DNA of 64,000 nt from Microlunatus sagamiharensis (GCF_900105785.1 NZ_LT629799.1:2728001-2792000), one strand, 5' to 3'; positions 42,962 through 53,432 are shown, counted from the stretch's first letter. Numbers and translations are program-made. Notes: generated by a model not told the origin, from the letters alone.

Positions 42962-44005
42962 ATGACGACGACCCTTCCCGCGCCCGAGGTCCAGGACGCG
43001 CCCGCGCCCGCCCCGGCCCGCGCGGCCACCCGGGCGGACGTCGCCCGCGCCGCCGGCGTGAGCACCGCGGTGGTCAGCTACGTCGTCAACGAGGGTCCCC
43101 GCAGGGTCGCCCCGCACACCGCCGCCCGGGTCCGGGCCGCGATCGCCGCGCTCGCCTACTCCCCCAACGTCGCCGCCCGGTCGCTCCGCAAGGGCTCCAG
43201 CGAGATGGTCGGCCTGGTCGTCCCCGACATCGGCAACCCCTACTTCGCCGAGCTGGCCCGCGCGGTCGAGGTCGCGGCGTCCGAGCAGGGGCTCCTCGTC
43301 GCGCTCGCCAGCAGCCAGGCCGACGGCGACGTGGAGCGGGAGCTGATGGCCGAGCTGTCCAGCCGCAACGTCGACGGCCTGCTCGTCTCGACGGTGCGTC
43401 CGCCCGAGCACCTCCCACCACCGCCCCCCGGGCACCGGCCGACCGTCCTGGTCAACGCCTCGCGTCCCTACCCGGGCTACGCCGCGATCGGCGCCGACGC
43501 GGCCCAGGGGGCGTACGACGTCGTCGACCACCTGCTGGGGGTGCACGGGCACACGAGCGTGGCCCTGGTCATCGGCGCCTCCACCGAGCGCCTGCCCGAG
43601 CCCCGCGAGGAGGGCTTCGCGAACGCCTTCGCTGCGCACGGTCTGCCCCCGGGACCGGTGGTGCGGACCGTCTTCAGCCGGACCGGCGGCTACGAGGCGC
43701 TCCGACGCATCCTGTCGTGGCGCCACCGCCCCGGCGCCGTCTTCCTGTCCTCCGACGAGCAGGCCAGCGGCGCCTACCGGGCGGTGCGCGAGGCCGGGCT
43801 CGAGTGCCCCGAGGACATCGCGCTGGTGGCGTACGACGGCACCTCGCACTCGGAGTTCAGCTGGCCGCCGATGACCGTGTCGCGGCAACCGATCGCGGCG
43901 ATGGCCCGCGCCGCCCTCGCCACCGTCCTCGGCTCGAGCCCGGTCGGTAACCACCAGGAGTTCGCCACCGAGCTCGTCGTGCGCCGCTCCTGCGGCTGCC
44001 CCTGA
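42962..44005 (+). CDS. LacI-family regulator of the alpha-galactoside genes
   Basis: A 347-residue repressor with a 30-residue Ala/Pro-rich N-terminal tail before the HTH (TRADVARAAGVSTAVVSYVVNEGP). The hinge helix is followed by the sugar-binding domain, and the protein ends VVRRSCGCP like its paralogue at 37393-38394. ATG 42962 has GGAGGAGG upstream. It is divergent from the importer operon and followed 71 bases on by alpha-galactosidase, so it probably represses both until galactoside is present. Confidence 0.92.
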   Translation: MTTTLPAPEVQDAPAPAPARAATRADVARAAGVSTAVVSYVVNEGPRRVAPHTAARVRAAIAALAYSPNVAARSLRKGSSEMVGLVVPDIGNPYFAELARAVEVAASEQGLLVALASSQADGDVERELMAELSSRNVDGLLVSTVRPPEHLPPPPPGHRPTVLVNASRPYPGYAAIGADAAQGAYDVVDHLLGVHGHTSVALVIGASTERLPEPREEGFANAFAAHGLPPGPVVRTVFSRTGGYEALRRILSWRHRPGAVFLSSDEQASGAYRAVREAGLECPEDIALVAYDGTSHSEFSWPPMTVSRQPIAAMARAALATVLGSSPVGNHQEFATELVVRRSCGCP

Positions 44006-44076
44006 ACCCGCCCGTCCCCGCTCCTCACGTCGAGCCACACCCGGCCCCACCCGGCCCCACCGCAAGGAGACCCCGC

Positions 44077-46323
44077 GTGCCCACGCCACTCCCCCCGACC
44101 TGCATCGCCCTCGGTGCCGCCGGCGTCAGCCTCGTCCTCGACCTGGCCGGCGACCGGCTGCCGAGCGTGCTGCACTGGGGCGCGCAGCTCCCCCCGCTCA
44201 CCGACGACGACGCCCTCGCGCTCAGTGAGGCGGTGGCCGCGGTCCCCGCCCCGAGCTCCGTCGACGCGCCAGTCCGCATCGCGCTCCTGCCCGAGCACTG
44301 GACGGGCTGGACCGGTCGGCCGGGCCTGAGCGGCTCGCGCGCCGGCGCGGGCTGGTCGCCGAAGTTCGTCGTCACCGGCGCGACGCTCGACGGCGCGGCC
44401 GTGGCTCCCGACCGGGTCACCAACGCCGGCGCCGCCGTGCTGGTCGTCGAGGCCGCCGACGCCGACGCCCGGCTCGAGCTGCGGCTGACCGTCGAGCTCA
44501 CACCCGAGGGCCTCGTCCGGCTGCGGGCGCGGGTGACGAGCGGGGCCGACGGGTACGCGGTCCAGGACCTCGTCCTCGCCCTGCCCGTCCCCGCCGTGGC
44601 GCGCGAGGTCCTCGACCTCGCCGGCCGCTGGGGCAAGGAGCGCGTCCCGCAGCGCTCGCGCCTGGACGTCGGCACGCACCTGCGCGAGGGCCGACGCGGT
44701 CGCACCGGCCCCGACGCCGCGACGGTCCTGCACGTCGGCACGCCGGGCTTCGGCTTCGCCTCCGGCGAGGTCTGGGCCGTCCACACCGGGTGGAGCGGCA
44801 ACCACACGCACTACGCCGAGCGGCTCTCCACCGGCGAGCAGGTCGTCGGGGGCGGCGAGCTGCTCCTACCGGGCGAGGTCGTGCTGGCGGCCGGGGAGTC
44901 GTACGAGTCGCCGTGGGTCTACGCCGCGTACGGGACGGGCCTGGACGAGGTCGCCCGCCGCTTCCACCGCTTCCTCCGTGCGCGGCCGCAGCACCCGAGC
45001 ACCGAGCGTCCCGTGACGATCAACGTGTGGGAGGCCGTCTACTTCGACCACGCGAACCACGCGAAGCTGATCGAGCTGGCCCGTCTGGCCGCCGCCGCGG
45101 GGGTCGAGCGCTACGTGCTCGACGACGGGTGGTTCGGTGCCCGGCGCAACGACTCCGCCGGGCTCGGCGACTGGACCGTCTCCCCCGACGTGTGGCCCGA
45201 CGGGCTGCACCCCCTGGCCGACGAGGTGACGCGGCTCGGCATGCAGCTGGGGCTGTGGTTCGAGCCGGAGATGGTCAACGAGGACTCCGACGTGGCCCGC
45301 GCCCACCCCGAGTGGATCATGGCCACGGGCGGCCGGCTCCCGGTCGAGGCCCGCCGCCAGCAGGTGATCAACATCGGCATCCCCGAGTGCTACGCCCACG
45401 TCCGCGACCAGGTGCTGGCGATCCTCGACGAGTACCCGATCTCCTACGTCAAGTGGGACCACAACCGCGACCTCGTCGACGCGGGCACCCAGCCGCTCGG
45501 CCGCGCGGGCGTGCACGAGCAGACGCTCGCCTTCTACCGCCTCGTCGACGAGATCAAGGCCGCGCACCCCGGGCTGGAGATCGAGTCCTGCTCCTCCGGC
45601 GGCGCGCGCGTCGACCTCGGGGTCCTGGAGCGGACCGACCGCATCTGGGTCTCGGACTGCATCGACCCGCTCGAGCGGCAGCTGATGCACCGCTGGACCA
45701 CCCAGCTGGTGCCCCCGGAGCTCATGGGCGCGCACGTCGCCTCGGGGCACTCGCACACCACCGGTCGACGTCACGAGCTGCGGTTCCGGGCGGCGACGGC
45801 GATCTGGGGCCACCTCGGCGTCGAGTGGGACCTGACCGCCGCGAGCGAGGCCGAGCTCGCCGAGCTCGCGGGTTGGATCGCCTTCTACAAGGAGCACCGT
45901 GCGCTGCTCCTCGGCGGGGACCTCGTCCGGATCGACTGCCCCGACGACGCGCTGCTCGCGGGCGGGGTCGTCGCCCACGACCGGCGCAGCGCGATCTACT
46001 CCTTCGCCTCGGTGTCGCGCTCCGACGTCGCGGTCGTCGGCACCGTCCCGCTGCCGGGGCTCGACCCCGACCTCCGCTACTCCGTGACGCCGGTGATGAC
46101 CGACTCCCCGCCGGCCGGGCTGGTCCCGCCGCGGTGGTGGCACGCCGGCGTCACCGGGACCGAGGACCACGCGCTCGCCGCGCAGCTCGGCCCGCGCCGG
46201 CTCGTGCCCGAGGAGCGCGGTCCGGTCGTCCTGACCGGTGCGGCCCTGGGCCGGGTGGGGCTCACCGTGCCGCCGACCCACCCGGAGCAGGCCGCGGTCT
46301 ACCTCGTCGAGGCGGTCCGCTGA
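44077..46323 (+). CDS. GH36 alpha-galactosidase
   Basis: A 748-residue cytoplasmic glycoside hydrolase. A beta-rich N-terminal domain precedes a TIM barrel in which the nucleophile is the Asp of YVKWDHNRD (about residue 461) and the acid/base is an Asp of VSDCIDPLERQ (about 528). The barrel also shows VLDDGWFGARR and CSSGGARVDLG. It removes alpha-1,6-galactose from melibiose- or raffinose-type sugars. It lacks a signal peptide, so substrate must first be imported, in line with the ABC system nearby. The start is GTG 44077, with AAGGAGA upstream. Confidence 0.95.
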   Translation: MPTPLPPTCIALGAAGVSLVLDLAGDRLPSVLHWGAQLPPLTDDDALALSEAVAAVPAPSSVDAPVRIALLPEHWTGWTGRPGLSGSRAGAGWSPKFVVTGATLDGAAVAPDRVTNAGAAVLVVEAADADARLELRLTVELTPEGLVRLRARVTSGADGYAVQDLVLALPVPAVAREVLDLAGRWGKERVPQRSRLDVGTHLREGRRGRTGPDAATVLHVGTPGFGFASGEVWAVHTGWSGNHTHYAERLSTGEQVVGGGELLLPGEVVLAAGESYESPWVYAAYGTGLDEVARRFHRFLRARPQHPSTERPVTINVWEAVYFDHANHAKLIELARLAAAAGVERYVLDDGWFGARRNDSAGLGDWTVSPDVWPDGLHPLADEVTRLGMQLGLWFEPEMVNEDSDVARAHPEWIMATGGRLPVEARRQQVINIGIPECYAHVRDQVLAILDEYPISYVKWDHNRDLVDAGTQPLGRAGVHEQTLAFYRLVDEIKAAHPGLEIESCSSGGARVDLGVLERTDRIWVSDCIDPLERQLMHRWTTQLVPPELMGAHVASGHSHTTGRRHELRFRAATAIWGHLGVEWDLTAASEAELAELAGWIAFYKEHRALLLGGDLVRIDCPDDALLAGGVVAHDRRSAIYSFASVSRSDVAVVGTVPLPGLDPDLRYSVTPVMTDSPPAGLVPPRWWHAGVTGTEDHALAAQLGPRRLVPEERGPVVLTGAALGRVGLTVPPTHPEQAAVYLVEAVR

Positions 46324-46352
46324 GCCCGGCGGACCCCACGGCGATCGAGGCG

Positions 46353-47027
46353 GTGGTCCTCGACCTCGACGACACCCTGCTGGACCACCGCGGGTCGACC
46401 CGGCGCGCGCTGGCCGGCTGGCTGGGCGACCTCGGCGTCGAGGTCGAGCCGTCGCTGGAGCGGGCGTGGTTCGAGGTCGAGGACCGGCACTTCGACACCT
46501 GGCGCGCCGGGATGATCGGGTTCGAGGAGCAGCGTCGTCGCCGGCTGCGCGACTTCCTGCCGCTGCTCGGACGCACGGTCGGGACCGACGGCGAGCTCGA
46601 CGTCGTCTTCGGCGGCTACCTGCGCTGGTACGAGCGGTCGTGGCAGGCCTTCGCGGACGTGCGCCCGGCGCTCGACGCGCTCGTCGCCCGGGGGCTCGTC
46701 CTGGCCGTGCTCACCAACGGCCGGGCCGAGCAGCAGCGGGCCAAGGTGGCGGCCCTCGGGGTCGAGGAGGCGGTGTCGTTCGTCCTCACCTCCGAGGAGG
46801 TCGGGGCCGCCAAGCCGGCGCCCGAGGCGTTCCTCGCGACCTGCCGACGACTCGAGGTGGCGCCCGATCGGGTGCTGCACGTCGGCGACCGCCACGACCT
46901 CGACGTCCTCGCCGCCCGGGCGGCGGGCCTGCGGGCCGTGCACCTCGACCGTGACGACGTCCGCCTCGAACCGCCCGAGGGGCGGATCACCAGCCTCGCC
47001 GAGCTGCCCGCGCGGCTGAGGGACTGA
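46353..47027 (+). CDS. HAD-superfamily phosphatase
   Basis: A hydrolase of about 224 residues. Motif I is VLDLDDTLLDH with the nucleophilic Asp near residue 4, motif II is LTNGRAEQQ, the motif III Lys lies in GAAKPAPEAF, and motif IV is HVGDRHDLDVLAAR. The cap insert is helical (C1 type), like sugar-phosphate or phosphoglycolate phosphatases. I chose GTG 46353; a CTG at 46320 overlapping the GH36 stop codon (CTGA) is an alternative that would add 11 residues. It probably dephosphorylates a small sugar phosphate. Confidence 0.87.
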   Translation: MVLDLDDTLLDHRGSTRRALAGWLGDLGVEVEPSLERAWFEVEDRHFDTWRAGMIGFEEQRRRRLRDFLPLLGRTVGTDGELDVVFGGYLRWYERSWQAFADVRPALDALVARGLVLAVLTNGRAEQQRAKVAALGVEEAVSFVLTSEEVGAAKPAPEAFLATCRRLEVAPDRVLHVGDRHDLDVLAARAAGLRAVHLDRDDVRLEPPEGRITSLAELPARLRD

Positions 47028-47056
47028 CGGCCAGAGGACGCTGCCCGCGTGACGCT

Positions 47057-47075
47057 CCCTGAGCCTGTCGAAGGG
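47057..47075. repeat. REP-like element, copy 1
   Basis: CCCTGAGCCTGTCGAAGGG lies between the HAD gene and ureD. Its core is the dispersed CCCTTCGACAGGCTCAGGG-type element of many high-GC genomes (reverse complement). A related, longer copy lies in ureG at 48530-48572, with the shared blocks CGCTCCCTGAGCC and TGTCGAAGGG. Confidence 0.6.
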
Positions 47076-47086
47076 CCTCGAAGAGG

Positions 47087-47812
47087 TCAGCGTCCAGAGA
47101 CCGGAGCGACCTCCTCGGACCGCACGACCTCCTCCAGGCCCACGCGGTGCAACGGCGACTCGGCCAGGCTCGCGCCGAGCCAGCGGGTCAGCGTGCCCGC
47201 GCCGTCGACCAGGGCGAAGGTCGTCGCCCCCACGGTCGACGGAACCGCCGCACCGAACCACCCGAGCGTGTCGAGCACCCGGTGCGGACCGAGGAGGCCG
47301 GGGGCCGACCGCAGCCGGTCGGGGTCGAGGGTCTGGTCCTCGAGCAGGACGTCCTCGCCGGCGCGGCGGACCCGGGTGAGCGACCGCAGCCGGCCGCCGA
47401 CCTGACCGGCGCGCCCCAGGACGACCGTGTCCCGCACGACCGCCGCGGCACCCTCGGCCAGGTCCACCTCGAGGGTCCGCGCGACGTCCGCCCCGTCGGC
47501 CACGACGAAGGGCTCGCCCGCGTAGGTCAGGGTCGCGCCCTCGTCCACCGCGAGGCGGGCGCGCCAGGCGCTCGGTGCCCCGCGGCCGTGGTAGGCGACG
47601 GTCCCCGCCACGTCGAAGAGGTCGAGCCGCGCACCGGCCCCCACCCGCACCTCGAGCGCGACCTCGTCACCGCCGAGGAGCAGCGCCGTCGTCGCGAGCA
47701 GCCCGATGCGGCAGCGGTCGGGCCCGGAGGCCACCACCTGCGGACGCAGCAGGTCCTGCGTCAGCCGCGCGATGTGGCGGCCGCCGACCCGCTCGACGAC
47801 GACGGTGGTCAC
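47087..47812 (-). CDS. ureD: Urease accessory protein UreD
   Basis: A 241-residue accessory protein that docks on apo-urease and, with UreF and UreG, forms the complex that delivers nickel. The all-beta fold begins IARLTQDLLRPQVV and includes YAGEPFVVADGADV and RDTVVLGRAGQ with GGRLRS, typical of UreD/UreH. The start is GTG 47812. It is the last gene of the urease operon, three bases after ureG; the REP-like element follows its stop by a few bases. Confidence 0.92.
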   Translation of the reverse strand: MTTVVVERVGGRHIARLTQDLLRPQVVASGPDRCRIGLLATTALLLGGDEVALEVRVGAGARLDLFDVAGTVAYHGRGAPSAWRARLAVDEGATLTYAGEPFVVADGADVARTLEVDLAEGAAAVVRDTVVLGRAGQVGGRLRSLTRVRRAGEDVLLEDQTLDPDRLRSAPGLLGPHRVLDTLGWFGAAVPSTVGATTFALVDGAGTLTRWLGASLAESPLHRVGLEEVVRSEEVAPVSGR

Positions 47813-47815
47813 GGG

Positions 47816-48592
47816 TCAGTGCGCGTGCTCGTGGTCGTGCGCGTGGCTGTGCGTCTCGCCCGTCTCCGCGTGGAAGTGCGGCGCCATCGGCCCCGGGTCC
47901 TGCGCGACGTGCTCTCCGCTGCGGAACTGCTCGAGCGTGTGCAGCACCCACGCCCTGACCCGGGCGACCGAGGCCGGGTCGAGCCGGCTGAGCGGGAGGA
48001 CCGTACGGCCCTCGCGCGCGGCCTCGGCGTCGGCGACCATCTGCTCCACGTCGACGCCGACGTACGGCGCCAGGTCGGTCTTGTTGACCACGAGGGCGTC
48101 GGCGCGGCCGATGCCCGGGCCGCCCTTGCGGGCCACGTCTCCCCCGCCGGCGACGTCCAGCACGAAGAACTGCGCGTCGACCAGCGCGGGCGAGAAGGTC
48201 GCGGTCAGGTTGTCGCCGCCCGACTCGACGAGCACGACGTCGACCGGCGCGAAGTCGCGCTCGAGGTCCTCGACGGCGAGCAGGTTCTGCGTGACGTCGT
48301 CGCGGATGGCGGTGTGCGGGCAGGCGCCGGTCTCCACCGCACGGATGCGCTCGGGGTCCAGCACCCCGGCCGAACGCAGGAAGCGCGCGTCCTCGTCGGT
48401 GTAGATGTCGTTGGTCACCACGGCCAGGCTCAGCTCGGTGCCGAGCTCGCGGCAGAGCAGCGCGATCAGCGAGCTCTTGCCGGTGCCGACCGGGCCGGCG
48501 ACGCCGATCCGCAGGGCTCGGCCTCCGCTCCCTGAGCCCTTCGACGGGCTCAGGACAGGCTCTGTCGAAGGGTGGGTGGGGGTCTCAGGCAC
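47816..48592 (-). CDS. ureG: Urease accessory GTPase UreG with His-rich tail
   Basis: A 258-residue SIMIBI-class GTPase that powers nickel insertion into urease. The P-loop is GPVGTGKSS (about residues 33-41), TNDIYTDED and the nickel-binding Cys-Pro-His in [11 protein letters not shown] follow, and [10 protein letters not shown] gives guanine specificity. The last 20 residues hold eight His ([11 protein letters not shown] at the end), a likely nickel store. The first 25 residues ([11 protein letters not shown]) are encoded by a REP-like DNA element and match nothing in the family. The GTG 48592 start overlaps the ureF stop. No ureE is present in the operon. Confidence 0.94.
   Translation of the reverse strand: MPETPTHPSTEPVLSPSKGSGSGGRALRIGVAGPVGTGKSSLIALLCRELGTELSLAVVTNDIYTDEDARFLRSAGVLDPERIRAVETGACPHTAIRDDVTQNLLAVEDLERDFAPVDVVLVESGGDNLTATFSPALVDAQFFVLDVAGGGDVARKGGPGIGRADALVVNKTDLAPYVGVDVEQMVADAEAAREGRTVLPLSRLDPASVARVRAWVLHTLEQFRSGEHVAQDPGPMAPHFHAETGETHSHAHDHEHAH
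48530..48572. repeat. REP-like element inside the ureG 5-prime end
   Basis: A 9-bp stem CCTGAGCCC/GGGCTCAGG (48531-48539 with 48546-48554) and an overlapping, mutually exclusive 9-bp stem CCCTTCGAC/GTCGAAGGG (48537-48545 with 48564-48572). It shares blocks with the element at 47057-47075. It is translated in frame as part of UreG. Confidence 0.65.
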
Positions 48593-49259
48593 GGAACAGC
48601 CGCCTCTCGCTCGTACGGTGGTGCTGGCCCCACTCCTCGACGAGGAGGGCGCTGTGGGCAGGGATGTCGTCGGGAGTGCGGACGTCGGCCACGCGCGCGA
48701 CCAGGGCCTCGACGCCGACGGCTGCGTCGGCCGCCCAACGGACGCCGAGGGCCGGGTCGAAGGGCTCCAGCTTGAGCGCCGCGGCGACGACGGTCTGGAC
48801 GTCCTCGTACGCGACGAGGCGCGCGGTCTGCTCGGCGTCGAGCCCGGCCTCGGCGGCGACGACCCCGATCACGACGGCGCGGCACCACGGGCCCGGCGCG
48901 GCGGCGAGGGGCCGCAGGTCCCACACGGCGGCGGCCGTGCGGAGGTAGCTGCGCCCGAGCAGGTCCGACGCCTCCCGGAGCGCGTCGGACAGCGTCCGGA
49001 CCCGCCAGGCACGGTCGACCGCGCGCAGCGCGTCGACGACGGCCCCTGCCGGCGTCCGGCCCGTCCACGCGCGGCCGGCGACGACGGCCGCGGCGGCCTC
49101 GACCTCGGTCACGGTGGCCAGCCGCACGCGCAGGTAGGCCGGGACCTCGTCGACGCGCATGCCGTGACGCAGCGCGGGCTCGACGCCCGCCGACTGCGTG
49201 TGCGCGCCGGTCGGCAGCCGGCCGTCGGCCAGCAGCAGCGAGAGGTACTCGGCCGTCAT
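48585..49259 (-). CDS. ureF: Urease accessory protein UreF
   Basis: A 224-residue all-helical protein that bridges UreD and UreG and gates GTP hydrolysis. It begins [28 protein letters not shown], the normal UreF front end including the SGxE-like turn (SAGVE). ATG 49259. Its last codons overlap ureG by eight bases, and it follows ureC by 19 bases. The operon order ureABCFGD is standard for actinobacteria. Confidence 0.92.
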   Translation of the reverse strand: MTAEYLSLLLADGRLPTGAHTQSAGVEPALRHGMRVDEVPAYLRVRLATVTEVEAAAAVVAGRAWTGRTPAGAVVDALRAVDRAWRVRTLSDALREASDLLGRSYLRTAAAVWDLRPLAAAPGPWCRAVVIGVVAAEAGLDAEQTARLVAYEDVQTVVAAALKLEPFDPALGVRWAADAAVGVEALVARVADVRTPDDIPAHSALLVEEWGQHHRTSERRLFRA

Positions 49260-49278
49260 GATCAGCAGCTGTCCGCGG

Positions 49279-50979
<1,701 letters not shown>

Positions 50980-50982
50980 GCC

Positions 50983-51342
50983 TCAGCCCTCCCGGCTCGT
51001 GGGGGCGCCCGCGACGAAGGGTTCCGGGCGGACCTGCAGACCGGGCACCGAACGTCGACCCCGCAGCGCCACGACGCCCACCGTCCGCGAGGCGCCCGGC
51101 TCGAAGCGCACCGACGTCCCGGCGGCGATGTCGAGGCGGAAGCCCGACGCGGCATCCCGGTCGAAGTCGAGCCCGGGGTTCACGTCGGGCAGGTGGACGT
51201 GCGAGCCGACCTGGATCGGCCGGTCGGCGGTGTTGGTGAACACCAGCTCGCCGCGCTCGTCCGGGCCGCGGTCGGCGTTGAGCTCGATCTCGCCGGGAGC
51301 GATCCGGTACGCCCCGGGTCCCGAGGTCGCGATTCCTGCCAT
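50983..51342 (-). CDS. ureB: Urease beta subunit
   Basis: A 119-residue structural subunit. The beta-rich core contains TNTADRPIQVGSHVHL and the DIAAGTSVRFEPG segment, both typical of UreB. It packs against the alpha subunit and helps position the nickel centre. ATG 51342. It stands as a separate gene, as in most bacteria other than Helicobacter, where it is fused to gamma. Confidence 0.96.
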   Translation of the reverse strand: MAGIATSGPGAYRIAPGEIELNADRGPDERGELVFTNTADRPIQVGSHVHLPDVNPGLDFDRDAASGFRLDIAAGTSVRFEPGASRTVGVVALRGRRSVPGLQVRPEPFVAGAPTSREG

Positions 51343-51372
51343 CGTGTCGTCTCCCCTACCGGTCCTGGCCGG

Positions 51373-51675
51373 TCACTGGATCGGGCTGTGGAGGGTGACG
51401 AGCTTGCGCCCGTCGGGGAAGGTCGCCTCGACCTGGACGTCGGTCATCATCTCGGCGACGCCGTCCATCACCTGCTCGCGCGTGAGCACCTCGCGGCCGC
51501 TCGTCATCAGCTCCTCGACGCGCGCGCCCTCGCGCGCCCGCTCCACCACCCAGGTGCTGAGCAGGGCCACGGACTCGGGCCAGTTGAGCCTCACCCCGCG
51601 GGCCAGCCGGTCCCGGGCGACCATGCCCGCCACGGCCATCAGCAGCTTCTCGGTCTCCGAGGGCGCGAGGTTCAT
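51373..51675 (-). CDS. ureA: Urease gamma subunit
   Basis: A 100-residue structural subunit. [32 protein letters not shown] and [12 protein letters not shown] are hallmark segments of UreA (here quoted in parts: [35 protein letters not shown]). ATG 51675 with GGGAGGA upstream. It is the first gene of the urease operon; the promoter must lie between it and the SDR gene 139 bases away. Confidence 0.96.
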   Translation of the reverse strand: MNLAPSETEKLLMAVAGMVARDRLARGVRLNWPESVALLSTWVVERAREGARVEELMTSGREVLTREQVMDGVAEMMTDVQVEATFPDGRKLVTLHSPIQ

Positions 51676-51739
51676 GCGGGGGTCCTCCCTGCGGGCGGCG
51701 GTGGTCGCGGGCGTACGGCGGTCACGCTAGCGACTGATT

Positions 51740-51755
51740 GTTTCCCCGCTGTTGC
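51740..51755 (-). promoter_or_regulatory. Possible GlnR box upstream of ureA
   Basis: On the minus strand GCAAC-N6-GAAAC lies 65-80 bases before the ureA start. It resembles the GTnAC-N6-GnAAC sites of the actinobacterial nitrogen regulator GlnR, which is known to control urease genes in relatives. The first half-site departs from consensus at its second base. Confidence 0.4.
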
Positions 51756-51814
51756 GAGCGGCGTGGTCCTGATCGCTCGACCTCCCTGGGGACGTGCTGG
51801 CGCCCCGATGCCTC

Positions 51815-52684
51815 TCAGAGGGGGAAGGAGACGCCTGTGAGCTGCTCGGAGACGGTCCACAGCCGGGCGGCGAGAGCGGCGTCCCGGGCCTGCCCCGACC
51901 GCTTGATGACCTCCGCGCCGCCGCGCATGTGGAGCAGGTGCTCGGGCCCCGTAAGGGACGCCCCGGGCACCTCGCCGGTGGCGGCGAGCAGGACCGGCAG
52001 GGCACCGTCCTCGGGGGCCTGCGCGAACCACCGGGTGACGAGCCGGGCGATCCCGGTGGTCTGGCCGGTCATGGCGGTGGCGACGAGGCCGGGGTGCGCG
52101 GCGACTGCGGTGACCGACGAGCCGGCGGCGGCGAGGCGGCGCTGCAGCTCCGCGACGAAGAGCAGATTCGCCAGCTTCGAGGCCGCGTAGACCGCGCCCT
52201 CCTTGTACGGCCGGCGCTCGAAGCCGAGGTCGTCGAAGTCGAGCCTGCCCATCCGCTCGGCCTGCGAGGACAGCGACACCACGCGGCCGGTGATCTGCGG
52301 CAGCAGCAGGTTGGTCAGCGCGAACGGACCCAGGTGGTTGATGCCGAGCTGCCTCTCGAAGCCGTCGACCGTCCGACCGAACTTCCCCACGGAGATCCCG
52401 GCGTTGTTGACCAGGACGTCGATCGGCTCGTCCCAGCCGGCCGCGAAGCGTCGGACCGACCCGAGGTCGCCCAGGTCGACCCTGCGCACGAGCGTCTCCC
52501 CCGGCAGGGCGGCGGCGACCGCGTCGCCCTTGCCGGTGTCGCGCACCGCCAGCACGACGCGGGCGTTCGCCGCGGCGAGGGCGTGCGCGGTCGCACGGCC
52601 GATGCCGCTCGTCGCCCCGGTCACGACGACCGTGCTCCCGGAGAGGTCGGGCAGGTCGGCGGCTGAACGAAGGGTGGTGGGCAT
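51815..52684 (-). CDS. SDR-family oxidoreductase (retinol-dehydrogenase-like)
   Basis: A 289-residue short-chain dehydrogenase. The cofactor motif is VVVTGATSGIGRATA (TGxxxGxG, about residues 19-33), NNAG stabilises the sheet, the catalytic Ser is in SLSSQAER and the YxxxK pair is VYAASKLAN. The subgroup resembles WW-domain oxidoreductase/retinol dehydrogenases with broad lipophilic substrates. It starts at ATG 52684, divergent from a TetR gene over a CTAG-rich operator, so the TetR protein most likely represses it. Confidence 0.92.
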   Translation of the reverse strand: MPTTLRSAADLPDLSGSTVVVTGATSGIGRATAHALAAANARVVLAVRDTGKGDAVAAALPGETLVRRVDLGDLGSVRRFAAGWDEPIDVLVNNAGISVGKFGRTVDGFERQLGINHLGPFALTNLLLPQITGRVVSLSSQAERMGRLDFDDLGFERRPYKEGAVYAASKLANLLFVAELQRRLAAAGSSVTAVAAHPGLVATAMTGQTTGIARLVTRWFAQAPEDGALPVLLAATGEVPGASLTGPEHLLHMRGGAEVIKRSGQARDAALAARLWTVSEQLTGVSFPL

Positions 52685-52693
52685 GACCTCATA

Positions 52694-52726
52694 CTAGGCA
52701 GTGCCTAGAATCTAGTCAACGTCTAG
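52694..52726. promoter_or_regulatory. CTAG-rich operator cluster of the TetR/SDR pair
   Basis: A perfect 15-bp palindrome CTAGGCA-G-TGCCTAG (52694-52708) is followed by an imperfect 15-bp dyad CTAG-N7-CTAG (52712-52726) 18 bases on, centre to centre; the junction itself forms CTAGA-A-TCTAG. Four CTAG tetramers occur within 32 bases. It is centred between the divergent genes. Confidence 0.75.
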
Positions 52727-52747
52727 TGCGGCAGTAGGATCGCCTGC

Positions 52748-53383
52748 GTGGCCGACCGTCCGTTCCACCACGGCAACCTCCGCCAGGTGCTGCTCGAGCG
52801 CGCGGAGGCGATGCTGCGGGTCGACGGCGTCGACGCGCTGTCGCTGCGCGACCTCGCGCGCCAGGCCGGGGTCAGCCACGGGGCGCCGCGCAGCCACTTC
52901 ATCGACCGGCAGGCGCTGCTCGACGCGCTCGCCGTCCGCGGCTTCGACCGGTTGACGAGCGCCATCCGCTCCGCGCTGCGGAGCGAGGCCGACTTCGACG
53001 AGCGGTTCCGGCGGGTCGCCCGGACGTACGTCGCGTTCGCGGTGGACGACGCCGCGCTGATGGAGCTGATGTTCGCGGTCAAGCACGACGGGAGCGGGCT
53101 GGTGCGTGACGCCGCCGCCGGTCTCTTCCAGGTCCTCGACGAGGCGCTCGAGGCCGAGCAGGACGGTCCACCGGCGCCCGCCGACGTGCAGGAACGGTTC
53201 AAGCTCCTCTTCGCCGCCACGTTGCAGGGCACCGCGACGCTGGTCGCGGCGCGCCGGATCACCGCCGACCAGGCCGACCGGCTCGTCGACGACGCGGTGG
53301 GCGAGCTGCTGGGCTCGGCGCTCGGGGCACAGGTGCTCGGCCGATCCGGGGCGGGGCCAGGGACCCGGGTGCGGGGCGCGTGA
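52748..53383 (+). CDS. TetR-family transcriptional regulator
   Basis: A 211-residue repressor. The HTH is ALSLRDLARQAGVSHGAPRSHFIDRQALLDAL (residues about 30-60, shown in parts as LRDLARQAGVSHGAP and SHFIDRQALL), followed by a helical ligand domain of the TetR_C_33/WHG kind. The start is GTG 52748. It probably autoregulates and represses the divergent SDR gene through the palindromes at 52694-52726. The inducer is unknown. Confidence 0.9.
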   Translation: MADRPFHHGNLRQVLLERAEAMLRVDGVDALSLRDLARQAGVSHGAPRSHFIDRQALLDALAVRGFDRLTSAIRSALRSEADFDERFRRVARTYVAFAVDDAALMELMFAVKHDGSGLVRDAAAGLFQVLDEALEAEQDGPPAPADVQERFKLLFAATLQGTATLVAARRITADQADRLVDDAVGELLGSALGAQVLGRSGAGPGTRVRGA

Positions 53384-53432
53384 CCCCCGACCCGCTCGGA
53401 CCCGTGCCCGGCCGCGCTGCGAGCATCTCGGG

